The notes: a model not told the origin generated them from the letters alone. DNA of 64,000 nucleotides from Deltaproteobacteria bacterium (GCA_016937155.1 JAFGWM010000011.1:1-64000), one strand, 5' to 3'. Counted from the stretch's first letter, positions 28,409 through 38,120 are shown. Program-made: numbers and translations.

Positions 28409-28756
28409 ATGCCAAGAGCAAAAGGTGGATTTAAAACACACAGGCGTCACAAGAGAATATTGAAAGCCGCCTCAGGTTATTTTCTCGGCCGTGGTAAACT
28501 CTGGAGAACAGCTGTTATCCAGGTAAGAAGAGCATGGGCTGCTTCCTTTGTGGGAAGAAAAGAAAGAAAACGTAATTTCAGAGCTCTGTGGATTCAGAGA
28601 ATTAATGCTGGTGCCCGTCAGGTAGGTACTACCTACTCAAGGCTTATCCATGCGTTGAAAGTGAATAATGTGGAGCTTGATCGTAAAGTACTCAGTGAGA
28701 TCGCAATCAGTGAACCTGAAGTATTTGAAAAAATAGTTTCATCAACAAAAGTCTGA
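28409..28756 (+). CDS. rplT: 50S ribosomal protein L20 (bL20)
   Basis: This 115-residue protein matches bL20 along its length (MPRAKGGFKTHRRHKRILKAA, GRGKLWRTA, RINAGAR, YSRLIHAL). L20 binds 23S rRNA early in 50S assembly and in many bacteria represses its own operon. It is co-transcribed with rpmI. The usual downstream genes pheS and pheT are absent and ihfA follows after 65 bases. Confidence 0.97.
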   Translation: MPRAKGGFKTHRRHKRILKAASGYFLGRGKLWRTAVIQVRRAWAASFVGRKERKRNFRALWIQRINAGARQVGTTYSRLIHALKVNNVELDRKVLSEIAISEPEVFEKIVSSTKV

Positions 28757-28821
28757 GAATTTTCAGATAGTATTTTATACAAAACACAATTCATGTTGTT
28801 GTTATTTCCAGTGAGGTACAG

Positions 28822-29100
28822 ATGACCAAAGCTGATATCATTGATAAAGTGTATGAAAGCGTAAGCGGACTTTCCAAAAAAGAAGCAACAATGCTTATTG
28901 ACAGCATTTTTGGTACAATAAAAGAAACCCTCAAAAAGGGTGAAAGCATTAAAATCAGTGGATTTGGTAATTTTGTGATAAGATCAAAAAATGCCAGACC
29001 AGGACGTAATCCCAAGACTGGTAGTAATATCACAATAAGTGAGAGAAGGGTTCTTACTTTCAGACCCAGTCAGATAATGAAAAAGGCATTGAACGACTAA
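28822..29100 (+). CDS. ihfA: Integration host factor alpha subunit
   Basis: The 92-residue protein is a DNA-bending protein of the HU/IHF family. It starts MTKADIIDKVYESVSGLSKKEA and has the beta-arm GRNPKTGSNITISERRVLTF with the Pro that kinks DNA. The alpha type is suggested by NARPGRNPKTG and by the MerR-like gene that follows, as in the ihfA-merR arrangement of many proteobacteria. GAGGT lies 5 bases before the ATG. Confidence 0.93.
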   Translation: MTKADIIDKVYESVSGLSKKEATMLIDSIFGTIKETLKKGESIKISGFGNFVIRSKNARPGRNPKTGSNITISERRVLTFRPSQIMKKALND

Positions 29101-29101
29101 A

Positions 29102-29461
29102 TTGACGGATAACTCGGAACTTGACAGATATTCAATTCCCATGCTCGCTGCCGAAGTAGGTGTAAGTGAGGGTGTTGTTGGTTTCTGGCTTGATGAGTTT
29201 TCTGATATTGGTTTTACTGCCGATCCTGAAGGATATATGGATGATAAGGGGTACGCACTGGGAAAATTGATTTATCGTCTTATCTATCAGGAGTTTTTTA
29301 CCCTTCGGGGAGTTAAAAGGAGATTGAGGGATTTCGAATCAAATTTTCTTGACACTCCTCAAGACGGTGATATTAATGACTCTCGTATTCGCGGGAATCT
29401 TGAATTTCTCAGATACGAGGTTAATGAACTGCTTGAACTTATTTCCTCGATAAAGAAATAG
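29102..29461 (+). CDS. MerR-family-like transcription regulator
   Basis: The 119-residue protein starts with YSIPMLAAEVGVSEGVVGFWLDEF, a winged-helix DNA-binding head of the MerR type. It includes a FTLRGVKRRLRDFE segment and ends in a short coiled coil. The start is TTG 29102, one base after the ihfA stop; the next in-frame ATG would remove part of the first helix. A MerR-like gene after ihfA is a common arrangement. No metal-binding Cys is seen, so the effector is unknown. Confidence 0.75.
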   Translation: MTDNSELDRYSIPMLAAEVGVSEGVVGFWLDEFSDIGFTADPEGYMDDKGYALGKLIYRLIYQEFFTLRGVKRRLRDFESNFLDTPQDGDINDSRIRGNLEFLRYEVNELLELISSIKK

Positions 29462-29474
29462 GTTAAGGTTCAAT

Positions 29475-29549
29475 CGGAGCGTGGCGCAGTCTGGTTAGCG
29501 CACTTGACTGGGGGTCAAGGGGCCGGAGGTTCAAATCCTCTCGCTCCGA
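29475..29549 (+). tRNA. tRNA-Pro (anticodon GGG)
   Basis: The acceptor stem pairs CGGAGCG with CGCTCCG. The anticodon stem CTTGA/TCAAG holds the loop CTGGGGG with anticodon GGG, and the T arm is GGAGG-TTCAAAT-CCTCT. The tRNA is 75 bases long without CCA; the following bases are CAA, so CCA is not encoded. A terminator follows 6 bases later. Confidence 0.95.
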
Positions 29550-29555
29550 CAACGA

Positions 29556-29582
29556 GGGACGTATTTACGTCCCTTTTTTTTT
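29556..29582 (+). terminator. Intrinsic terminator after tRNA-Pro
   Basis: GGGACGTA and TACGTCCC form a perfect stem with a very small loop, followed by nine T. It lies 6 bases after the tRNA and ends the rpmI-to-tRNA-Pro unit. Confidence 0.9.
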
Positions 29583-29744
29583 CTAAAAAAATCGTCTGTA
29601 TTATTTAAGATTTTCATATGTAACAGGGGCTGGTGATATGGGAATCCCTTTAGCTAAAACAATATGACGGGATAGGCCGTTTAAGGGGATTGGGTGGTTT
29701 TAAAGTGTACTGAAGCTTGAATTAGAACTTGGTAATATGTTTAA

Positions 29745-30839
29745 TTAAAAGCACATTTCAACGTTTTCTTCTGCGCATTTATTATCTGCAGTTGAGCAGT
29801 ATCCAAGGCATTCATCATCATCTTCGCAGTCTTGTCCAGCAGCTTTTTTGGGAGCACATGTACCATCCCCTGCGTATCCATCAGGCATGTAGCAGTAAAG
29901 ATCTTCGAAAACATCACATGTTGTCATTGTGGTGTTTGCAAGATCAAAACAGGTATCCCCTTCGTGAACAAATAACTGGCATGTCCCAGTTAACTCTTGG
30001 AAATCATTTATCTGGCATGTAATTCCCTCAAAAAGGTTACACATATTGGTTCCTGATATATCACAAACATCACCAATATTTGAGAGGAATTCTATTTCAA
30101 CGCAAGTTCCAATAGTTGCTCCATCAGGAAGATTACAGGAAAGTCCGTGAAGGCACTGGTTTTCATATTCACATTCGGCGTCAACATCTCCTCTGGGCTG
30201 ACATGTATCTGAATAATAGTCACAGTAAAGATCCCATGCACACCAGTCATTGGTACTGTCACATTCATCATCAAGTTTAAGTTCTTCTTCAAATACTGTA
30301 CAGACACCGTTTATACATCTGGTGTTTTCATCACACTGGGCATTTGTTACACAGCTTTCTCCCTCTACACTACCATCCTCACAAACACCTGGACACTGAT
30401 GTTCAATGTTGCAGTATCCACTGGCACATTCATCACTGATTGAACAATCTTCACCATTTTCCAGAGTACCGATAAATACACCAGCACAACTTTCAGGAGT
30501 GATAGCATCCATTTCCACACATCCGAGATCAGCCATATCAGACAGGCACTTTACGGCTTTGCTGCCATTGTATATAATTCTTCCTTCTTCTGCTGCCTCA
30601 ATTATCATATCAAACGATTCAGTACCATTGGAATCAATGAACTCAAGACAGTTATCCACCGACCCGAGAGCTGATATGAATGGATTAGTGTTACACTCAA
30701 GAACTTTTTCACACATGAGATTCATGTATTCTGATCTCACCTCTGAAAGTTCAATTGTTTCTCCAGAAGAAGTATCATCATCACAAGCGATAAAAATACT
30801 GAATGATAGTATAAGTGTTAAAATAACAGATTTGCGCAT
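29745..30839 (-). CDS. Cys-rich lipoprotein (Dickkopf-like Cys modules)
   Basis: The 364-residue protein has a lipoprotein signal with Cys19 followed by DDDTSSGE. After about 100 residues come repeated disulfide-rich modules of the type GxxCxxSDECASGYCN, and CxxxDCxWDLYCDY-like segments, similar to the Dickkopf N-terminal Cys-rich pattern common in Myxococcota surface proteins. ATG 30839 has GGAGG 6 bases upstream; a longer reading from 30866 has none. It is a single gene. Surface location is inferred; the function is unknown. Confidence 0.8.
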   Translation of the reverse strand: MRKSVILTLILSFSIFIACDDDTSSGETIELSEVRSEYMNLMCEKVLECNTNPFISALGSVDNCLEFIDSNGTESFDMIIEAAEEGRIIYNGSKAVKCLSDMADLGCVEMDAITPESCAGVFIGTLENGEDCSISDECASGYCNIEHQCPGVCEDGSVEGESCVTNAQCDENTRCINGVCTVFEEELKLDDECDSTNDWCAWDLYCDYYSDTCQPRGDVDAECEYENQCLHGLSCNLPDGATIGTCVEIEFLSNIGDVCDISGTNMCNLFEGITCQINDFQELTGTCQLFVHEGDTCFDLANTTMTTCDVFEDLYCYMPDGYAGDGTCAPKKAAGQDCEDDDECLGYCSTADNKCAEENVEMCF

Positions 30840-30968
30840 GGTTTCCTCCTGTTTTGTTAAATACATGCTACAAACGTGAGTGTATCTTGAAAAACTGCAA
30901 TTGCAAGATTTGGAACTTTACTGAAAAATATTTTCTATTCAGAATTTATATCCTGAATATTGCTCCAT

Positions 30969-32066
30969 TCATGGAATTCTTACTACATTCAAAAAATGTT
31001 TTTCCGTTGAAGGCTCGATGTCAATTGTCAGAAAATGCCTACCGATATTATCAAATTTCATTGGCCATCCACCACCACCTCCTGAAATGTGAGCATCTAT
31101 CCCGGCATAAGAAAATGAGTAATAAGTATGTATATGGCCGAAAATCATAAGATTAACGAGTCCCCCTGCCAGCTTGGCGATCAATTTATAAGCTTCCTTT
31201 CTGCTTCCAAATGATCCATTACGTATGCCCCATGGATCAACCGGTGGGATATGTGTTATAAATAGATGAAATTTATCAGAATTTTCATCAAGAAAGTTGT
31301 CTAGAAGAGTATAATTTATGGGATCAATTGAAGCACTTGCACTGTCAACAAGGGAAAAAGCGGCATTTTTAAAAGTAAAAAATACAGAGTGTTTTCCAAA
31401 AATATTGTGCCAGATGGATGGATCTCCAACCCCGGTGTCATGATTTCCACAGGTGGTGTACCATGGAATATTCAGTTTTTTTAACTCATTCTGGAATCTT
31501 ACTAGTTCTGATTTTTCACCCATATCCATGAGATCTCCGGATGATAAAACAAATCTTATTTCCGGATCTGAGTTTATGGTTTCAAAAATATCCTGAATAT
31601 TAATTATTCCTTCCTGAATGTCTGATAGTACAGCTATTCTGAATGAAGAATTTTCAACCGCATCAATTGGTCCTATGTATAGAACTGAGGTGGAGCCAGG
31701 TTGAAGAGATAAATGCCATATTTTTTTTGTGGGAAGATCCGAGGCTATTTCATATGCAGTTGCATCACCTGTTATGGAAATTATACTTCCAGGCATTGCA
31801 TTAAGTACTGTAAGATTCCATTCTGAATCTGAGATTTCATCAGTAGTGAGAGTTATATACTGTTCAGGAGCCTGAAACCATATCTCCAGTTCACCATTTT
31901 CCATTTTTCTTACAGTTCCGAGTCCTCCTTCAATGGATACAAGCAGTCCATTAAAATAATCAGAACCAGTTTCCTTATCAATCTCGGCTCTTTCCTGAGA
32001 ATTTCTTATACAACTGGAAAACACCAGCAGAAAAATTAACTCAATACATATTTTATGAAATTTCAT
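30969..32066 (-). CDS. Calcineurin-like metallophosphoesterase lipoprotein
   Basis: The 365-residue protein has a lipobox (VFSSC, Cys19). An N-terminal beta domain of about 130 residues resembles the purple-acid-phosphatase N-domain. The calcineurin-like core then shows LSDIQ, SSGDLMD, CGNHD, THIPP and FGHIHTYY. All main metal-ligand motifs are present except that the first is D-x-Q instead of D-x-H, a variant also found in some related phosphatases. It is probably exported and active on a phospho-ester. It starts 1 base after the stop of the 32068-33156 gene, so the two are one operon. Confidence 0.85.
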   Translation of the reverse strand: MKFHKICIELIFLLVFSSCIRNSQERAEIDKETGSDYFNGLLVSIEGGLGTVRKMENGELEIWFQAPEQYITLTTDEISDSEWNLTVLNAMPGSIISITGDATAYEIASDLPTKKIWHLSLQPGSTSVLYIGPIDAVENSSFRIAVLSDIQEGIINIQDIFETINSDPEIRFVLSSGDLMDMGEKSELVRFQNELKKLNIPWYTTCGNHDTGVGDPSIWHNIFGKHSVFFTFKNAAFSLVDSASASIDPINYTLLDNFLDENSDKFHLFITHIPPVDPWGIRNGSFGSRKEAYKLIAKLAGGLVNLMIFGHIHTYYSFSYAGIDAHISGGGGGWPMKFDNIGRHFLTIDIEPSTEKHFLNVVRIP

Positions 32067-32067
32067 A

Positions 32068-33156
32068 TCAGTACCTTATAACCATTCCCAGTACGGTACG
32101 ATAGGCCATACCAGCTTCAAAAAGAGCTCTGACTCCCAGTAGTTTATTAAAGAAATAATGCCCCTGAATACCGAAGTGTCCTAGAACACCATCTCCCATA
32201 CCTCCGGCTCCAAGGCCAGCTGCCCAGTCATCATGGCGGTGATTATAGAAAATTTCCAGTTCACCATTTTTATTGGAACCCAGGTAGATACCAAATGAAA
32301 ACCGGAAAAGTAGAAGTGATGAGTAATCCTTATCGGTGGGAGTAAAATCATATTTTACTCTTTCCAACGCCGCTCCGAGACTAATTTCGCTGAAAGACCC
32401 CTTTAGTGAGCCATGGAAATGATGAAGCTCCATTCTGCCTCCACATGAAATTTCATAGGTCTGTGTGGAAAACAATTCATTTGGGAATTTATGCCATGAC
32501 CACGCGACTGTTATTTCGAGTTTCGAGTTGTCATTTCTAAATTCAGATGGTGCCTTTCCCAAAAGGATATATGACGTACTGAGTTTCAGTTTTTTATTAC
32601 TATCTTCGGGGGCATAATAACCTTCAATGCCGGATACTGTTTTTCTGAAATTGAAAAAGACTGATGAATAGGAGAAAAAGTCATAGTTAAACTGGGGGTC
32701 ATGAACATGCATAATGTTCTGTTCCAGTTGAATTGTGTAAGGTGTTTTATTTGAAAAACTATTTTTTGCTCCTGTATTCAGAGTTCCGAAAAGATCCGCC
32801 AGTGTAGATATTGAAAACAGGCCGAATCCTGTGAGAGCAACCGGATAAGCAACGAACATAACTTTTTCAGAGGCATTGCTGAATAAAATAGGGAGAAAAC
32901 CCGAAATAAGTATACCAAGACCTGTCGCTTTGGCATAAAACAGTTTTTTCGCACCGGTATTATCACCAGTCATATAATGGCCACCACCTGAAATTATTAT
33001 TCCGGGAATAATACTTGCCACTCCCCCCAAAATAAGATTTCCTGTTGACACATTATGAGTAATTACTTCTTTTTGTCTGGTTTCCGGTGTTTTTCCGTTT
33101 ATAATCTCTGTTTTTGGTAACCCGGAGAATAGAATAAAAACTGCAACATAAAACAT
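32068..33156 (-). CDS. Unknown membrane protein with C-terminal barrel-like region
   Basis: The 362-residue protein starts with a signal-like helix, then two or three hydrophobic segments (ILGGVASIIPGIIISGGGHYMTGD; LGILISGFLPILF; ALTGFGLFSIST) and a long C-terminal part of alternating strands that looks like an outer-membrane barrel. The GGGHYMTGDNTGAKK region resembles a motif in small uncharacterised 'P-G-x-G-H-Y' membrane proteins. I do not recognise a function. The metallophosphoesterase gene follows at once. Confidence 0.6.
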   Translation of the reverse strand: MFYVAVFILFSGLPKTEIINGKTPETRQKEVITHNVSTGNLILGGVASIIPGIIISGGGHYMTGDNTGAKKLFYAKATGLGILISGFLPILFSNASEKVMFVAYPVALTGFGLFSISTLADLFGTLNTGAKNSFSNKTPYTIQLEQNIMHVHDPQFNYDFFSYSSVFFNFRKTVSGIEGYYAPEDSNKKLKLSTSYILLGKAPSEFRNDNSKLEITVAWSWHKFPNELFSTQTYEISCGGRMELHHFHGSLKGSFSEISLGAALERVKYDFTPTDKDYSSLLLFRFSFGIYLGSNKNGELEIFYNHRHDDWAAGLGAGGMGDGVLGHFGIQGHYFFNKLLGVRALFEAGMAYRTVLGMVIRY

Positions 33157-33334
33157 AGAACTTTGTATCCTTTCTCCTGAATCCTGATTAGTAACAGATA
33201 AATCGTTAGTTTTCTAATTTTTCAAATTGAAACACTTTTTTATCATCAGGTTTTTCTGAATTATTTTACTTATTTTCCGTTAACCTGTATTTGTTATGAT
33301 GTCTGTAACAGGGAATGAATAATTTCCAAAATCT

Positions 33335-35911
33335 ATGGTGAAACAGATGTATCATAAGATATTTTCAAAATTTACTGTTTATATATTTACAGCTCTATTT
33401 TTTTTACCTCTTGAGACTCGGGGGCAGAATCCTGTTAAGAATGCAGTTATTCCAGATTCTGAATCTGAAAAAAAAGTAACTTTTTCAACCGTGCTGCTGA
33501 ATAGTAAAGCCCTAGGAAATAATAATAAAAAAGACGATAATTCCAGGATTTCCATACCCAAACAAAATTCAACCAGCGGGAAAACTTCAGATATCAGAAA
33601 CGTGCGAATTCTTTATTTTTCGGATTTGAATGGACGATTTGCTCCTCCTGGATGTTCAAAAGGAAATGACAGCAGATCATTTCTGCAACTTAAGCTTCTT
33701 GCGCGGAAAATAAGAGTTAATTCAATGGACGATGGAAAACAGCCTCCCATTGTGATTAGTGGTGGAAATATGATCTTCCCCGATGCCTTTGGCAATTTTA
33801 TTTTCTCTGATGAAAAACGTTCCAGATGGGGTGTCCGTCTCATAAAGGATATGGCGATTGATTCAATTGCACTGGGATTGAATGATCTCAGTGCTCCAGA
33901 TGGAAAACTCGAACGGTACCTCAAAAGTGGTTTCTCTGAAAAACTTCAGTTTATAGGTACAAATATTGAATGTACCGGGAAAAAGGATCCAAGATGTGGG
34001 AAATACATAAAACGTTTTGGAATAATTGAAAGAAATGGCGTCAGAATAGGAGTTGTAAGTCTTTTTAATCCTGATCATCATAAACATCTTGTTAAGAAAA
34101 ACGGGAAATGGCTGAAATTTGAGGATCCGGTAAAGGCATGGAAGAAATGGTCCTCCTGGCTTTATAGAATAAAGAAAGTTGATGCAATTATTCTGGTGAG
34201 TCATCTGGATAGAGCTATTACTTATCCTTCATCAGTCCTGAGTTTTTTGAGAAATTCCGGTGATATTGAACCCACACTGGTGCTGTCCTCAGGCACTTTC
34301 CGTCCTGACTTCAGGAATCAGAGTTATATTCCGGTTATAAAACAGACTCAGGGACCGTGGATGGTAGGCTCATCCAGAGATGCCCAGTCACTTACAAGTA
34401 TTGATTTGAAATTCAGAGTTATGGGGACTAAAAAGATCCTCGTACGTAAAAAAACGAGAATAAGGAATCTGGTTCCCAGACTTCAGAGACTTCCACTGAG
34501 AGAAAAATATCAGATTTCAAAAATGATGAAGAAATTCTGTAAAACCACCGACAGACAATTAGGAGGTGCTTCATTCAAAGGAAGTTTCAGCCCCGAGCAG
34601 TTTCTTGGATATATTATGGGTATTTTACGTGTGGTGTACAGGAGTGAAGTTGCATTTCTAAACCATGGAATTCTTTATGATGATATGTTTCCACTGAGAG
34701 GAAAGGTAACTGAGGAAAAAATAATCAGAACCATTCTTACGGATAATCAGTTAGTTACGTTTACAGTTAAGGGTAGCGTTCTCAAATCACTGCTAGGTGG
34801 TTTTATAACTGAAAAAAATGGTATCTCGGTCCTTGGTATAACAAAAAAGGATTCCAGTTTTTATGTGAATCACAGAATTGTTGACGATGAACAGCATTTC
34901 AGAGTTGTGACAACGAAATTTTTAGCTGAAGGGGGAGGGGGATTTATCAGCGCACTTACCACAGGAATTTCTGAAAAAAATGAAGGAATAAGAACTGCGG
35001 TACTTAAATGGTTTGAAAAAGGAATGTCCACCAGACTTACAGGAAATCCTCAGGTATCGATGAAAGATTTTCCAGATATGTGGAAAAGTTATGTGTTTTC
35101 AAGTGGTATGAATATGGGATTTAACTCAGGGGGAATTGCCATACTGAATGACAATATTTATCCGGATAAAACTCAACTATCAAGGCAGAATCTGAAGCAG
35201 TTTAATCTGGACTTCTCATTTAATGCGGGAATATCCAGTGCGTCTAATGCTCTTAGTTTAACGTCCAGAGTACTTTATGGTAAGACCTGGTCCTATGTGA
35301 TAAATGAGGAAACCGGTGAAAAAATCGACGCCATAAATGAAACTACAGATGAGATTAAAATGAATCTTCTGTACCAGTGGAAGAGACCGAAAAACTTCTG
35401 GTTCGGTAATAAATGGTATTCACCTGTTCCATTTGCAGATATTGGATGGCAGACGGAATTTACACCGTCAATTGATGAAGAGACCAAAAGGTATAATTTG
35501 TACACTGCAATTTCGGGTATTGGTTGGGAAATCTGGGAAAGCAGATTGTTTTTCAAGATAGGAGCTGGTTTCAGAGAGGAACTGAGTGCTCAGGATGAAA
35601 AAAGTCAGGCGACACTATATGCCGGCTGGCAGCTCATCAATGGTGATATTATGAAACTCAAGCACTTTACCCTCAAGGGTGAATCCCGTCTGGATATGTA
35701 TGTTTTTAAATCCACAAGAGATGGTATTTTTTCAAGTGAAATAAGTTCTTCAAATAAATTATACATTTCTCTCACAGAACGGTTGTTTCTAAATATTACA
35801 AATGAAGTTTATGCCTTTAAAAAAGCAAGTGGAAGATGGTCTGTTGGAGTTGATTTACTGTTCGGACTGAATGTTATCTACGATATGAGAATTCCGTTTT
35901 TTGTATTCTGA
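33335..35911 (+). CDS. Degenerate 5'-nucleotidase fused to an outer-membrane-like beta domain
   Basis: The 858-residue exported protein has a signal peptide ending near LETRG. Residues about 85-390 follow the calcineurin-like phosphatase fold of the UshA/5'-nucleotidase family, but the metal motifs are altered: SDLNG for SDxHG, SGGN for GGD, GLND for GNH. Residues about 405-560 match the 5'-nucleotidase C-terminal substrate domain (FLNHGILYDDMFPLRG; FLAEGGGGF). The last 270 residues are strand-rich and end in FFVF, like an outer-membrane barrel. It is probably catalytically dead or altered, perhaps a binding protein. ATG 33335 is assumed; there is no strong ribosome site. Confidence 0.72.
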   Translation: MVKQMYHKIFSKFTVYIFTALFFLPLETRGQNPVKNAVIPDSESEKKVTFSTVLLNSKALGNNNKKDDNSRISIPKQNSTSGKTSDIRNVRILYFSDLNGRFAPPGCSKGNDSRSFLQLKLLARKIRVNSMDDGKQPPIVISGGNMIFPDAFGNFIFSDEKRSRWGVRLIKDMAIDSIALGLNDLSAPDGKLERYLKSGFSEKLQFIGTNIECTGKKDPRCGKYIKRFGIIERNGVRIGVVSLFNPDHHKHLVKKNGKWLKFEDPVKAWKKWSSWLYRIKKVDAIILVSHLDRAITYPSSVLSFLRNSGDIEPTLVLSSGTFRPDFRNQSYIPVIKQTQGPWMVGSSRDAQSLTSIDLKFRVMGTKKILVRKKTRIRNLVPRLQRLPLREKYQISKMMKKFCKTTDRQLGGASFKGSFSPEQFLGYIMGILRVVYRSEVAFLNHGILYDDMFPLRGKVTEEKIIRTILTDNQLVTFTVKGSVLKSLLGGFITEKNGISVLGITKKDSSFYVNHRIVDDEQHFRVVTTKFLAEGGGGFISALTTGISEKNEGIRTAVLKWFEKGMSTRLTGNPQVSMKDFPDMWKSYVFSSGMNMGFNSGGIAILNDNIYPDKTQLSRQNLKQFNLDFSFNAGISSASNALSLTSRVLYGKTWSYVINEETGEKIDAINETTDEIKMNLLYQWKRPKNFWFGNKWYSPVPFADIGWQTEFTPSIDEETKRYNLYTAISGIGWEIWESRLFFKIGAGFREELSAQDEKSQATLYAGWQLINGDIMKLKHFTLKGESRLDMYVFKSTRDGIFSSEISSSNKLYISLTERLFLNITNEVYAFKKASGRWSVGVDLLFGLNVIYDMRIPFFVF

Positions 35912-35912
35912 A

Positions 35913-38120
35913 TCACCAGGAGAAGGTGATGAAGTTAACTATATTGTCATCAGAATCCGGTATGGTGTCGCTGTAGGGATCCTCCGGGTCAGTTGAGGAA
36001 ACAGCGGTCATAATCATGACTGAATTGTCAACATCCAAAATAGTATCACTAATATCTATTGAGAAATCTATACTGTCAACCAATCCTGAAACTGGGGATA
36101 TTACTAATGATGATGGCGTAGCAACCTGTGTCCATACATTGTTTTCACTTTCATAGTAGGAGATACTGCCCTCTTCAAGAATAATGGAAATCATGTTTCC
36201 ACCTACATGGTCAACCAAAGTAACATCGTGGTAACCATCAATGGTGCAGCCTGAGTGGAATACAGTGCGGAAGTATAATGTTCCATCCATATGGAGAGCC
36301 CATAGTTCTTTAAGATCACACTCATAAATTGAAGTGTCATGATCTCCCTCAGCATCACCTTCCGGAGTGAGATTCAAAAGATTTGTTCCCAGAGTTATGA
36401 TTCTTTCAGAGGTCCACTGGTTTCCATCTCCGTCAGTAAAAGTGAACTCAAGATTTATTGCTTCCCCTGCTGTGGTGGAAGATGGGATTGTAATGCCCCA
36501 TGGAGAACAGGAAGCAAATTCACCAGCCATAAGGCCGTCCGGTGTGCAGACAGAGCTTGCCGGTGGAGTAAGAGTTACACCTTCGGCAGTTGATGAAGAA
36601 AGAACATTTAACGAAACACTTATTTCTCCACTGGCATCAAGTGCCCCTGAGTTAATGGCATTAAATGAAAGTTCAATTTCTTCTCCGGGATCTCCAACTC
36701 CATTTCCATTATCATCAGAAGTAATCTCCAAAGAGTTGTAGGTAATATTGGCATAAGGAACTTCAATCAGAACCGGGAACGACCATATATTGCTGTCCTC
36801 ATCGGCAATTGCAAGATTGAGCAGTACCGGAGAATTATCTTTGTGATTCTCCCCAATATCAAAAACAAACGGAGTGGTGTTTATAGCCTGACCTCCAGCG
36901 GTAATATCACCGAAATCGCTGGAAGAAGTATTTATAATCACATCTGTATCAACAGTAGAAATTTCACCAACTACTCCAGAAGCATCAGTACCACCAATAT
37001 TTCTGATAGTTACATTCATGGAGATCTGGCTTCCGGGTGTGACAACAACAGGTGAGAGCTCTATTCCCGAATTTTCAAGGATTGCCGGGGCAATATCCAT
37101 AACTAAGCAATATCCGTTTGTCGCATTCTGATAGCCCTGAACTTCAAGAAAGTATGTTTTTCCGGATTCAAAATCATAGATTATTTCTTCATTGTCAGTG
37201 GTGGACCAGCTGTATGCCAGTTCATTCATCTCAGCGTTATAAAGAAAAATGTCCAGATCCCCGCCGGAATTTGAGAACAGGGCATTTATTGAACCGGTGA
37301 ATGCTGTATCGGGAGTGAATGTATACCAGTCCTTCCAGTTTGGCCCGCATGTATAACCACAGATCTGTGTTGAAGGAAAAGATGAAACATCAATTATGAC
37401 AGCACTTTCAGGAGTGGTGTTTCCAAGGTCATCTTCTGTGCATCCGCAATCCACATCCCCTGTGCAATCAGGATCATCGCAGTCTATAAGCCCATCCATA
37501 TCATTATCGGTTCCATCACCGCATTTTTCGTCAGGAACCATACAAAAACCATCTTCGGTGTTACACAGTCCTGTAACTGAGCAGTCTTCAGATGATTGAC
37601 AGTCAGCCCAGCAAACATTTACAGCATCATCAATCTGAAAGCATCCCATTCCATCACGGCAGTCATTACCACCGAGTTCACATTCAGGAAGGCAATAGCT
37701 CTCTCCGGATGTAAATTCGACGCATGCAAAACCTTCTTCCTCACAGGTGTCGGTACATGGTACCATGCAGGCACCCGATGGCACACCATAGGAAATTTCA
37801 TCAAAGCACTCAATTGAATCACCGATACATTCAGCGGATGAGCTGCATGGTTCAGCAGTTCCGCTGACAGCATCATTGTTGCATCCTGATGTATCAAAGG
37901 TTGCACAGTCATCTGAACATCCCAGCGTTCCTCCGATAAATCCCTGGGATGAACATGTTTCACCTCTCAGGTAGTCAGTGTCACACACTTCACCATCTTC
38001 AATGATACCATTTCCACATCCCTGAATATTATTTGTGTTGTTATCATTGTTGGTGGAATCATCGTCACAGCTAAATACCAATAACACTGAGGTAAGTAGG
38101 ATCAGTACAATATTTCTCAT
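35913..38120 (-). CDS. Large surface lipoprotein with Cys-rich, PPC-like and Ig-like domains
   Basis: The 735-residue protein has lipid Cys18 followed by DDDSTNNDNNTNN. Next come Cys-rich modules (CGNGIIEDGEVCD, CSSxxECIGD, CGDGTDNDMDGLIDCDDPDC) known from Myxococcota secreted proteins. A pre-peptidase C-terminal-like domain (about residues 250-345; DWYTFTP, GGDLDIFLYN) follows, then two or three CARDB/Ig-like domains (VTIRNIGGTDASG; FNAINSGALDASG). It has no catalytic domain, so adhesion or a structural role is likely. GGAGAG lies 6 bases before ATG 38120. Its stop meets the plus-strand gene at 35911. Confidence 0.8.
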   Translation of the reverse strand: MRNIVLILLTSVLLVFSCDDDSTNNDNNTNNIQGCGNGIIEDGEVCDTDYLRGETCSSQGFIGGTLGCSDDCATFDTSGCNNDAVSGTAEPCSSSAECIGDSIECFDEISYGVPSGACMVPCTDTCEEEGFACVEFTSGESYCLPECELGGNDCRDGMGCFQIDDAVNVCWADCQSSEDCSVTGLCNTEDGFCMVPDEKCGDGTDNDMDGLIDCDDPDCTGDVDCGCTEDDLGNTTPESAVIIDVSSFPSTQICGYTCGPNWKDWYTFTPDTAFTGSINALFSNSGGDLDIFLYNAEMNELAYSWSTTDNEEIIYDFESGKTYFLEVQGYQNATNGYCLVMDIAPAILENSGIELSPVVVTPGSQISMNVTIRNIGGTDASGVVGEISTVDTDVIINTSSSDFGDITAGGQAINTTPFVFDIGENHKDNSPVLLNLAIADEDSNIWSFPVLIEVPYANITYNSLEITSDDNGNGVGDPGEEIELSFNAINSGALDASGEISVSLNVLSSSTAEGVTLTPPASSVCTPDGLMAGEFASCSPWGITIPSSTTAGEAINLEFTFTDGDGNQWTSERIITLGTNLLNLTPEGDAEGDHDTSIYECDLKELWALHMDGTLYFRTVFHSGCTIDGYHDVTLVDHVGGNMISIILEEGSISYYESENNVWTQVATPSSLVISPVSGLVDSIDFSIDISDTILDVDNSVMIMTAVSSTDPEDPYSDTIPDSDDNIVNFITFSW

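Noticed and set aside
29583-29744. Possible small RNA or gene between tRNA-Pro and the Cys-rich lipoprotein
   Set aside because: No promoter, hairpin or reading frame supports it.
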